Positions 6,095-12,313 of a DNA stretch of 12,313 bases are shown one piece after another. The notes under the pieces are model-generated. The model was not told the origin of the DNA, did no database searches, and was given only the letters and a program-made list of their open reading frames with translations. The position numbers were made by a program, and so were the translations under genes. The DNA is from Kiritimatiellales bacterium (GTDB lineage Bacteria; Verrucomicrobiota; Kiritimatiellia; Kiritimatiellales; Pontiellaceae): positions 1 through 12,313 of the forward strand of contig DAOUQA010000049.1 of the NCBI GenBank assembly GCA_030625905.1, in the 5' to 3' direction. How positions within the stretch are numbered: the stretch's first letter is position 1; each line of letters begins with the position of its first letter.

Positions 6095-7807
6095 ATGTTG
6101 ACGATAACCCAGAGAATTCGAAACCTGCTCGAAGCCACGGATCTATTCGAGGCGGAACAACTGGACTCCATCCTAGCCAACGCGCGCGAAAATAGCCTGT
6201 CGATCCGCGAAGCCGTACTCTCCGGAAGCGATGCAAAGGAAGAGGAGTTCCTCGGAAAGCTCGCGGAGTCCATGGAGATTCCCTTCCAGCGGTTAAAGGA
6301 AACCGAGATCCAAGAGGAGATTCTCGAACGGCTCCCGACCAAGGCAATCTTCCAATACAACGTGGTGCCGCTGCTTGAAGAGGGTGGTTGCCTGAAGGTG
6401 GCCACCAGCGACCCCTTTGCTCCGGGACTCGTCGACGCGCTTCGCTTAGCCGCAGAATGCCGTATCCGGCTGGTGCTCAGCCCGGACGCGGATATTTCCG
6501 CCGCCGCGAAAAAATTCTACGGCGTCGGCGCGGAAACCCTCGACCGCATGATGCAGGACGACCGGATCGATCTGGAGGACGAGGAGAGCCTGCTGAAGCA
6601 GGACTTGAGCGACCTCGACCAGGAAGCCTCCGTCGTCAAGTTCGTGAACCAGATTATATGGGAAGCGTTCAAGGATCGTGCAACGGACATCCACATCGAG
6701 CCGATGGAGATCGATCTGCGTATTCGCTACCGCGTCGATGGCGTGCTACACGAAGCCCCAATGCCGCCGCAGCTCAAGCGCTTCCAGTCGTCCATTATCT
6801 CGCGCATCAAGGTAATGGCCAACATGGACATCGCCGAAAAGCGCCTGCCGCAGGACGGCCGCATCAGCCTGCGCATCCGCGGCGAGGAGATCGACGTGCG
6901 CGTCTCCACCATGCCCACGGTCTACGGCGAAAGCGTCAGCCTCCGCCTACTCATGCGCGGCGGCGGCCTGATCACGATGAAGGATCTTGGGTTAAACGGA
7001 CACGACAGCTCGCTACTCAAGAAAATGATCACCCGCCCCCACGGCATCCTCTTGGTGACGGGACCGACGGGTTCGGGCAAATCGACCTCGCTCTATGCCT
7101 GGCTCCACACGATCAACTCGGTGGACAAGCGCATCATGTCAGCCGAGGATCCGATCGAATATGAAATGCCGGGGGTGAACCAAGTGCAGATGCGCCCCGA
7201 AATCGGGCTAACCTTTGCCAACACCTTGCGCACCTTCCTGCGTCAGGATCCGGATGTGATCATGGTCGGGGAGATCCGCGATAAAGAAACCGCCGAAATC
7301 GCCATCCGCGCCGCGCTCACCGGCCACTTGGTGTTCAGCACCATCCACACCAACGACTCCGCCAGCACCATTACCCGCCTGCTCGATATGGGCATCGAGC
7401 CCTTCCTCGTGGCCTCGTCCGTTGAAGGCATCGTGGCCCAACGCCTGGTGCGCGAGCTGTGCAAGGCCTGCCGCCAACCCGTTGAAGTGGACGGGGAATT
7501 CCTGCGCGAACACAACTTTCCGGTCGAACGGCTCGCCAACGAAGGCCCGATCTACGAAGCGGTGGGTTGCGACGAGTGCCGCGGCAATGGCTATAAGGGT
7601 CGGACCGGCATCTTCGAGGTCCTCCAGATCACCGACGAAATCCGTCCGCTCGTTATTGCCCACGCCTCCGCCAGCGAAATCAAGCAGAAATCGCTGGAAC
7701 ACGGCATGAAGACCCTGCGCGAAGATGGGTGGGATAAGGTACTAGCCGGCACAACGACCATCGACGAAATCCTGCGCGTCACCGAAGAGGTTGAACTCGA
7801 AGAATAG
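6095..7807 (+). CDS. GspE/PilB-family secretion or type IV pilus assembly ATPase
   Basis: A 570-residue hexameric ATPase of the type II secretion/type IV pilus superfamily, which powers pseudopilus or pilus assembly at the inner membrane. An N-terminal MshEN/T2SSE-N domain (about 1-140) is followed by a linker helix. The catalytic core has DIHIEP, the arginine-rich YRVDG region, Walker A GPTGSGKST (323-331), an Asp box (SAEDPIEY), and Walker B DPDVIMVGEIRD (385-396). A His box follows (TGHLVFSTIHTND), then the four-cysteine zinc site C456-x2-C459 and C492-x2-C495 that marks assembly rather than retraction ATPases. GspE and PilB cannot be separated here because no gspF/pilC, gspD or pilT neighbour is present. 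An in-frame TTG at 6074 would add seven residues; I prefer ATG 6095, though neither has a good ribosome site. Confidence 0.93.
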   Translation: MLTITQRIRNLLEATDLFEAEQLDSILANARENSLSIREAVLSGSDAKEEEFLGKLAESMEIPFQRLKETEIQEEILERLPTKAIFQYNVVPLLEEGGCLKVATSDPFAPGLVDALRLAAECRIRLVLSPDADISAAAKKFYGVGAETLDRMMQDDRIDLEDEESLLKQDLSDLDQEASVVKFVNQIIWEAFKDRATDIHIEPMEIDLRIRYRVDGVLHEAPMPPQLKRFQSSIISRIKVMANMDIAEKRLPQDGRISLRIRGEEIDVRVSTMPTVYGESVSLRLLMRGGGLITMKDLGLNGHDSSLLKKMITRPHGILLVTGPTGSGKSTSLYAWLHTINSVDKRIMSAEDPIEYEMPGVNQVQMRPEIGLTFANTLRTFLRQDPDVIMVGEIRDKETAEIAIRAALTGHLVFSTIHTNDSASTITRLLDMGIEPFLVASSVEGIVAQRLVRELCKACRQPVEVDGEFLREHNFPVERLANEGPIYEAVGCDECRGNGYKGRTGIFEVLQITDEIRPLVIAHASASEIKQKSLEHGMKTLREDGWDKVLAGTTTIDEILRVTEEVELEE

Positions 7808-7823
7808 CACCCTACCGATACGG

Positions 7824-7852
7824 TTGACCTTCTTCTTTATCCCCGCTACTCT
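7824..7852 (+). promoter_or_regulatory. Possible promoter of the lipoprotein operon
   Basis: TTGACC (7824-7829), a 17-base spacer and TACTCT (7847-7852) lie between the GspE-family stop and the LpoB-like start. The -35 matches five of six consensus bases and the -10 only three. It is the best candidate in an 83-base gap. Confidence 0.35.
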
Positions 7853-7890
7853 CCTTACTGGTTTTAGCCATGGAACATAAGGAGATTGCC

Positions 7891-8493
7891 ATGAAGAAGA
7901 GTCAGTTACTGATCGCTCTCGCCCTCGTTGCTATCGTCGCCGTCACGGGCTGCAAAACGAAAGTCAAACGCGTCGGCGTCGATGAAACCATCGACCTTTC
8001 CGGACGCTGGAACGATAGCGACTCCCAGCTCGTTTCCGCCGAAATGGTCGGCGACCTCGCAAGCCGCCCGTGGATCGAGGAGTACACCGCCAAGAATGGC
8101 CAGAAGCCCGTCGTCATTGTCGGCACCGTCCGCAACAAGAGTTCCGAGCATATCGAAACCGAAACCTTTACCAAGGATCTCGAACGCGAGCTGATCAACA
8201 GCGGCCGCGTCAAATTCGTCGCCAACTCCATTGAACGCGGCGAGCTGCGCCAGGAGCGCAAGGAACAGCAAACGTGGTCGCGGGAGGAAACACAAAAACG
8301 CCTCGCCGCTGAAACCGGAGCCGACTTTATGCTACAGGGCGGCATCAAAACCATCATCGACCAGGAAGGCAAGGAATCGGTCAAGTTCTATCAGGTCGAT
8401 CTGGAAATGGTTCACCTCGAGTCCAATGAGAAGGTCTGGATCGGTAGCAAGAAGATCAAGAAGTATGTCAAGAAAGCGCGCATGAAGTGGTAG
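7891..8493 (+). CDS. LpoB-like penicillin-binding protein activator, lipoprotein
   Basis: A 200-residue lipoprotein of the LpoB (YcfM, COG3417) family. In E. coli, LpoB sits in the outer membrane and reaches through the periplasm to activate the bifunctional synthase PBP1B. The signal peptide MKKSQLLIALALVAIVAVTGC has its lipobox cysteine at residue 21. The mature part carries the family blocks LSGRWNDSDSQLV (37-49), KPVVIVGTVRNKSSEHIETETF, LERELINSGRVKFV, GADFMLQGGIKTIIDQEG and FYQVDLEMV, ending in basic KKIKKYVKKARMKW. AAGGAG at 7879-7884, six bases before ATG 7891, decides this start over an ATG seven codons upstream. The long flexible linker seen before the domain in E. coli LpoB is much shorter here. 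It heads a same-strand group of three lipoproteins. Confidence 0.88.
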   Translation: MKKSQLLIALALVAIVAVTGCKTKVKRVGVDETIDLSGRWNDSDSQLVSAEMVGDLASRPWIEEYTAKNGQKPVVIVGTVRNKSSEHIETETFTKDLERELINSGRVKFVANSIERGELRQERKEQQTWSREETQKRLAAETGADFMLQGGIKTIIDQEGKESVKFYQVDLEMVHLESNEKVWIGSKKIKKYVKKARMKW

Positions 8494-8498
8494 GCAAC

Positions 8499-8600
8499 GC
8501 AAAGCGCTGCCCGCCGAAGTGCGGTGACTCGACAGCGCTTTAAAAGCGGCGTCACGCGAAGCGAGTCTGAGCATTGCGCAAGACAACCCGCCGCACTCCG
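8499..8600. repeat. Structured palindromic repeat between two lipoprotein genes
   Basis: Fills almost the whole 118-base gap. Nested inverted pairs are: AAAGCGCTG (8501-8509)/CAGCGCTTT (8533-8541), perfect; GACTCG (8526-8531)/CGAGTC (8562-8567); GTGAC (8525-8528 region)/GTCAC (8551-8555); and GTGCGG (8519-8524)/CCGCAC (8591-8596). The pairs cross, so alternative folds exist. The next gene's ribosome site AAGG starts at 8601, right at the repeat edge. It has no coding content. Confidence 0.6.
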
Positions 8601-8611
8601 AAGGTTTCACC

Positions 8612-10009
8612 ATGTACAAACCCTTTCTACCGCCAATCCTCGCCACCTTGCTGCTCCTGCCGGGCTGCGCGATGTTGCGGACGGACAAGTCGCACTATGC
8701 GGGAATGGACAAACTGCTGGCCAAGGCGAACTATCCCGCCGCCATCGCGCAACTCGAGGCCGCCAGGCCAACGGCCTATACCTTCAAGGACCGCGTCGTC
8801 TACTATCTCGACATCGGCATGCTCCATCACTGGAACGGCGAGTATGAAAAGAGCAACAAAATGCTCGAAAAGGCCGAACGCGCCATCGAAGAAAACTTTA
8901 CCAAGAGCCTGACCCGCTCCGCATCGTCGTTGATCCTCAACGACAATGCCCTCACCTACGCCGGCGAGGACTACGAAGATCTCTACCTCAACGCGTTCAA
9001 GGCGCTCAACTACCTTGCGCTCGGCCAAACCGACGAGGCTTTTGTGGAAGTACGCCGCATCGACAACAAGCTGGCGCAGCTTGAAAGCAGGCATGAAAAG
9101 ATGGCAAACAAGCTGAGCGAGGCGGAAGAGGCCCAGAAAACGTTTACGCCCGGGAAAAGCCATTTCCAGGAATCCGCCTTCGGCCGCTACCTCAGCCTGC
9201 TACTCTACCGCGATGAGCATAAATGGGACGATGTGCGCATCGATCTCGATAAAATATCCAAAGGTTGGAAGCTCCAGCCCGACATCTACTCCTTCCCCAA
9301 GCCTGACTTTTCACGCTCCACCAAACGCATCCGCCCACCCAGGGCGCGGCTCAACGTAATCGCTTTTAGCGGCCTCGCCCCCGACAAGAAATCCACCACC
9401 TTCTATATCCACTCTGAAGAAAACATGATTGTCTTCGCCGGCTCGTCGGAAAACTATCTCGGGGAGCAAAGCCTTTCCGGCCTGAGCATAATCCCATGGC
9501 AAGGAATTGGCGAAGGCTACCATTTCAAGATTCAGCTTCCACACATGCATAAGCGCCCCTCCAAGGTAGAGTCCATCGAAGTGGTTGTGGCCCATGTCGC
9601 GAACGAAAACCTCCAGCAGCTGGAAAGCCTGGAAAACGTGTCCGTCGAAACCTTTGGCATCCAAAAGCCGATCATTTATCTCAAGACCATCACCCGCGCA
9701 GTGGTCAAGGGACTTGCCGCCGAGCAGGCCAAGCAGGACATGACCAAAAACATGGATGGTGCTGCGGCCTTCTTCACCCGGCTGACCGCCGATCTGATGA
9801 TTGATCAAACCGAAAACGCCGACCTTCGTGTTTCCCGCTTTTTCCCGGCCGAGGCCGCCATCCGCGAAATCCACCTCGACGAAGGAACCTACGACATTTG
9901 GATCAACTATTATGACACCAAGGGCTCCCTGCTCCGCACCGACGAAAGAACCGGGGTCTACATTGCAGCCGACCATCTCAATCTGCTTGAATCCGCCTAC
10001 CTGAACTAA
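8612..10009 (+). CDS. COG3014-like TPR-type lipoprotein
   Basis: A 465-residue predicted lipoprotein: MYKPFLPPILATLLLLPGC with cysteine at residue 19. Residues ~30-160 are helical and TPR-like, with repeated pairs such as MDKLLAKANYPAAIAQLEAA and GMLHHWNGEYEKSNKMLEKAER. The block around 110-150 (YAGEDYEDLYLNAFKALNYL, then DEAFVEVRRI) matches my memory of the COG3014 family of uncharacterised proteins often beside LpoB. A charged stretch (150-180) could be a short coiled coil. The second half is beta-rich and unrecognised, with IWINYYDTKG near the C-terminus. AAGG (8601-8604) precedes ATG 8612. Molecular function is unknown. By context it should act with the neighbouring lipoproteins at the periplasmic face of the outer membrane. 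Confidence 0.72.
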   Translation: MYKPFLPPILATLLLLPGCAMLRTDKSHYAGMDKLLAKANYPAAIAQLEAARPTAYTFKDRVVYYLDIGMLHHWNGEYEKSNKMLEKAERAIEENFTKSLTRSASSLILNDNALTYAGEDYEDLYLNAFKALNYLALGQTDEAFVEVRRIDNKLAQLESRHEKMANKLSEAEEAQKTFTPGKSHFQESAFGRYLSLLLYRDEHKWDDVRIDLDKISKGWKLQPDIYSFPKPDFSRSTKRIRPPRARLNVIAFSGLAPDKKSTTFYIHSEENMIVFAGSSENYLGEQSLSGLSIIPWQGIGEGYHFKIQLPHMHKRPSKVESIEVVVAHVANENLQQLESLENVSVETFGIQKPIIYLKTITRAVVKGLAAEQAKQDMTKNMDGAAAFFTRLTADLMIDQTENADLRVSRFFPAEAAIREIHLDEGTYDIWINYYDTKGSLLRTDERTGVYIAADHLNLLESAYLN

Positions 10010-10020
10010 GGAACGCACCT

Positions 10021-11151
10021 ATGCGACAAAAAAAGGGTAGGATGATTTTGTGGCAGACACGAAGTGAGGCTGGCTCGAAGAGACAGCAGCGAAGCGGCAA
10101 TAATTCTCGTGCCCAATCCTCGTGCTGGAACAAATTATTCTTCCACAAAATCATTCTGCCTGTCCTTATACTCACTACGGCTGGGTGCAAAAGCCTGACG
10201 GGGGGAGGAGTACCAGGGTGGGTCGCCAACCCCAAATCGGCCTACCCCGAATCCCAATATCTCGCGACCGTCGGCGAGGGCGACACCCGCCGCGCCGCCG
10301 AAAACGCCGCCGCCGCCAACCTCGCTCGCATCTTCGAAGCGCACATCGAATCCGACGAACGCCTGCTCGACCAATCCCGCGAAACCGGCAAGAGCTTCGA
10401 GCGCACAACCAACTTTACCGCCGACATCAATATCCTCTCCACCCAGACCCTCTACAATATCCAGCACGCCGAGGCCTGGCAGGACGGCAAGGGTCGCGTC
10501 TATGCCGTCGCCTACCTCAACCGCCGCGAAACCGCCGCCATCTACCGCGACAAGATCGACGAGCAAAGCACCCGCGTCCACTTCCTGCTCGTCCAAGCCG
10601 AACAGGCCGACGACCTGCTCAAGAAATACGCCACCCTGCGTGCGGCAAACCGCCGCGCTGCTGAAGCTAAATATCTACTGCGCCAGCTCAAGGTCATCCA
10701 TCCGCGCTCCGTTCCCGGTGCCACGCCCAACTACACCGAAAACAAAATCCGCAAAGCCCTCGCCGAAACCGCCAAACAGATCCGCGTACAGATCGAGGTA
10801 AAGGGCGACGACAACCGCCGCATAACCACCGTGCTTGAGGATCAAGTCACTCGCTACGGCTTCGTCGTCGGCACCCCCGCCGTGCTGGAGATCGTCGGAA
10901 ACGTCTCCGTCGACGATACCGGGCAGCGCACTGCCGATCTCGTCTTTGTTCGCTACACGCTCGCACTGCAAGTCAAGGAAGCCGACGGAACCACCCTCAT
11001 CTCCCTCAATGAAAAAGGCCGCGAAGGCCACGTCTCCCTCTCCGAAGCACGCATTCGCTCCTTCCGCACCCTGGAAACCGCCATCAAGTCCACCGGCAAT
11101 ACCCGGCTCGATGCCTATTTCGACACCCTCATCGACCCTATGCCGCAGTAG
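10021..11151 (+). CDS. LPP20-family-like lipoprotein
   Basis: A 376-residue protein whose mature part resembles LPP20 family lipoproteins (named after a Helicobacter surface antigen; function unclear). PGWVANPKSAYPES is followed by YLATVGEGDTRRAAENAAAANLARIFE, the usual 'tryptophan then short-chain Ala-rich helix' pattern, then a Thr/Glu-rich part and AYLNRRET. The C-terminal half (after 170) has a helical region and a beta-rich region I do not recognise. The signal peptide is odd: the hydrophobic stretch FFHKIILPVLILTTAGC ends in a cysteine (56) after a 38-residue hydrophilic leader, and the -3 residue is Thr rather than the preferred Leu. The leader is encoded by a palindromic repeat. ATG 10021, after AGGA and 11 bases from the previous stop, is the best start; ATG 10042 is the only other one before the cysteine. 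Confidence 0.72.
   Translation: MRQKKGRMILWQTRSEAGSKRQQRSGNNSRAQSSCWNKLFFHKIILPVLILTTAGCKSLTGGGVPGWVANPKSAYPESQYLATVGEGDTRRAAENAAAANLARIFEAHIESDERLLDQSRETGKSFERTTNFTADINILSTQTLYNIQHAEAWQDGKGRVYAVAYLNRRETAAIYRDKIDEQSTRVHFLLVQAEQADDLLKKYATLRAANRRAAEAKYLLRQLKVIHPRSVPGATPNYTENKIRKALAETAKQIRVQIEVKGDDNRRITTVLEDQVTRYGFVVGTPAVLEIVGNVSVDDTGQRTADLVFVRYTLALQVKEADGTTLISLNEKGREGHVSLSEARIRSFRTLETAIKSTGNTRLDAYFDTLIDPMPQ
10039..10161. repeat. MITE-like palindromic repeat within the LPP20-like gene
   Basis: Terminal inverted arms AGGATGATTTTGTGG (10039-10053) and CCACAAAATCATTCT (10143-10157) match at 14 of 15 positions. The right end runs into AAATCATTCTGCCT (10148-10161), the exact inverse of 2215-2228. 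The ~120-base element has no gene of its own but is translated in frame as residues 7-47 of the lipoprotein, including part of the hydrophobic signal segment. Confidence 0.6.
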
Positions 11152-11263
11152 TGCATATTGGGATATGCGGAAGCGGCTTTTTCAGGTAAAAAAGGGAATC
11201 TACATATTCAACTGTTGAAATAAACCCCCAGCCAAGGAGCTCCAGCCTACTGTGAAATGTGGT
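11152..11263. other. Spacer after the lipoprotein operon
   Basis: There is no gene. GCATAT (11153-11158)/ATATGC (11163-11168) forms a small hairpin directly after the stop, followed eight bases later by CTTTTT. It is a weak terminator-like structure ahead of the stronger one at 11264. Confidence 0.3.
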
Positions 11264-11295
11264 GCGTGCTTCCATTCTGATGGAGCACGCTTTTT
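11264..11295 (+). terminator. Probable intrinsic terminator of the lipoprotein operon
   Basis: The stem is GCGTGCT (11264-11270) paired with AGCACGC (11284-11290), with an inner CCAT/ATGG stem, a TCTG tetraloop and one bulged T, followed at once by TTTTT (11291-11295). This has the GC-rich stem and U-run of a factor-independent terminator. The hairpin is also the left arm of a larger inverted repeat. Confidence 0.6.
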
Positions 11296-11346
11296 CGCAA
11301 CATGCTGATTCCGAGTGATGCGTGCTCCATCAGAATGGAAGCACGC
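11264..11346. repeat. Perfect 27-bp inverted repeat of two REP-like hairpins
   Basis: Bases 11264-11290 and 11320-11346 are exact reverse complements, separated by 29 bases, and each arm is itself a hairpin. The similarity fades outward: TGTGGT before the left arm against TGTAGC after inverting the right flank. The right arm ends one base before the recD2-like stop codon (11348-11350). This is the arrangement of a paired repetitive extragenic palindrome between convergent genes. No transposase is present in the window. Confidence 0.75.
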
Positions 11347-11347
11347 G

Positions 11348-12313
11348 CTACACCATTGTGGTTTTGGCTAGCCGCTCGGAGAGTGTGGTGGTGCGTTCGC
11401 GAGATTCAGCGCGGGTGACGGCGAGGTTGAGCGCTTTTTTCGTGCCGAGGACGATCACCAGTTTCTTGGCGCGGGTGATGGCGGTGTAGATGAGGCTACG
11501 CTGCAGCAGGACGTAGTGCTGGGTGTGCATCGGAATCAACACACAGGGATATTCGCTGCCTTGGCTCTTATGGATGGTGATGGCGTACGACAGCACCAGC
11601 TCGTCGAGTTCGCGAAAGTCGTAGACCACCTTGCGGCCATCGAAATCAATGACCAGTTCCGAAGCATCGGAATCGATGGAAACGATGCGGCCAATGTCGC
11701 CATTGTAGACCTCCTTGTCATAGTCGTTCTCGGTCTGCATCACCTTGTCGCCCGTCCGGTAGACGATGCCGAAGCGCTCCACCTCGTCGCCGCGCGGATT
11801 CAGCAACTGCTGCAAGGTGACGTTCAGGTTCCGTGCGCCCAGTTCGCCCTTCTGCATCGGCGTAAGGATCTGGATATCGTCCATCGGGCTGAAGCGGAAC
11901 TTCTTGGGAATGGACTGCTTGACCATCTTGCCCACCAGCGCCAGCGCCTTTACGGGATCGTCGGCCTCGACAAAATAGCAGTCGCTCGTTTCCCCGTTCT
12001 CCGGGAACTCCGGCATCTGGCCTTGATTGATCCGGTGGGCGTTGGTGATGATGCGGCTCGACGCCGCCTGCCGGAAGACTTCGTTCAGGTGCGCCACGGG
12101 TATCTTCTTGGAAAGGATGATGTCCTGCAACACCCTCCCCGGGCCGACGGATGGAAGCTGGTCGGCATCGCCAACGATGATGAACGCGGCGTGCAGCGGT
12201 ATGGCATCGGCCAGTTGCGAGGCCAGCACGATGTCGATCATGCTCGACTCGTCGACAATCAGGACATCGCACTCCAATGGGTTATCACCTTTATGAACAA
12301 AGCCACCCGTGCC
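11348..12313 (-). CDS. RecD2-like ATP-dependent DNA helicase (5' partial)
   Basis: The C-terminal 321 residues of a superfamily 1B (RecD/RecD2) 5'-3' DNA helicase; the frame stays open to the window edge, so the N-terminus and Walker A are missing. Visible motifs in order are the Walker B box VLIVDESSM, motif III GDADQLPSVGPGRVLQD, motif IV LNEVFRQAASSRIITNAHRIN, a linker with ILTPMQKGELGARNLN, the SH3-like insert about MQTENDYDKEVYNGDIGRI, motif V AITIHKSQGSEYPCV and motif VI LIYTAITRAKKLV. The motif spacing and the ILTPM-x-KGELGA block fit stand-alone RecD2 rather than RecBCD RecD. RecD2 acts in replication fork and repair DNA unwinding. The C-terminal tail is short. It is convergent with the lipoprotein operon. 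Confidence 0.93.
   Translation of the reverse strand, partial: GTGGFVHKGDNPLECDVLIVDESSMIDIVLASQLADAIPLHAAFIIVGDADQLPSVGPGRVLQDIILSKKIPVAHLNEVFRQAASSRIITNAHRINQGQMPEFPENGETSDCYFVEADDPVKALALVGKMVKQSIPKKFRFSPMDDIQILTPMQKGELGARNLNVTLQQLLNPRGDEVERFGIVYRTGDKVMQTENDYDKEVYNGDIGRIVSIDSDASELVIDFDGRKVVYDFRELDELVLSYAITIHKSQGSEYPCVLIPMHTQHYVLLQRSLIYTAITRAKKLVIVLGTKKALNLAVTRAESRERTTTLSERLAKTTMV

Noticed and set aside
9311..10018. 235-residue minus-strand frame opposite the COG3014-like gene
   Set aside because: It is a shadow of the plus-strand lipoprotein gene; Gly/Val-rich shadow sequence with no motifs.
1..12313. CRISPR arrays, tRNA or rRNA genes, full insertion sequences, prophage or defence genes
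   Set aside because: No regularly spaced direct repeats, tRNA-like cloverleaf, rRNA words, or transposase/nuclease-toxin motifs were seen on either strand.

Overview
The window looks like chromosomal housekeeping DNA from a moderately GC-rich, diderm (Gram-negative) bacterium. Lipoprotein signal peptides, an LpoB-type penicillin-binding-protein activator, a long periplasmic-domain YidC, sigma-54 and a GspE/PilB-type ATPase all point to a double-membrane cell. Gene content plus several families of short gene-end repeats resemble what I remember of Kiritimatiellota/Verrucomicrobia-type (PVC) genomes. That placement is an inference from memory; no phylogenetic marker was tested.

Layout. 1-294 (+): C-terminal end of a DEAD-box RNA helicase. 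295-698: repeat-rich spacer. 699-1481 (-): RNase PH (rph). 1615-4386 (+): the classic rpmH-rnpA-yidD-yidC operon (ribosomal protein L34, RNase P protein, and two membrane-insertion factors). 4530-5957 (-): rpoN, sigma-54, convergent with yidC. 6095-7807 (+): GspE/PilB-family ATPase, divergent from rpoN. 7891-11151 (+): a run of three predicted outer-membrane lipoproteins (LpoB-like, COG3014-like with a TPR-like region, LPP20-like). 11348-12313 (-): C-terminal part of a RecD2-type helicase, cut by the window edge.

The rpmH-yidC block links ribosome and RNase P supply to membrane protein insertion. The three-lipoprotein block probably acts at the outer membrane/peptidoglycan interface, with LpoB activating a bifunctional penicillin-binding protein and two less understood partners.

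The most unusual content lies between and at the edges of genes. A textbook -24/-12 sigma-54 promoter sits directly in front of rpoN itself. Three consecutive hairpins lie inside the 5' part of rnpA, in an N-terminal extension not typical of the family. A MITE-like palindromic repeat forms the N-terminus of the LPP20-like lipoprotein and shares an exact 14-mer with a repeat at the rnpA/yidD junction. A perfect 27-bp inverted repeat made of two REP-like hairpins separates the lipoprotein operon from recD2. No tRNA, rRNA, CRISPR array, complete insertion sequence or DnaA-box cluster was seen, and I found no clear new defence or biosynthetic system.
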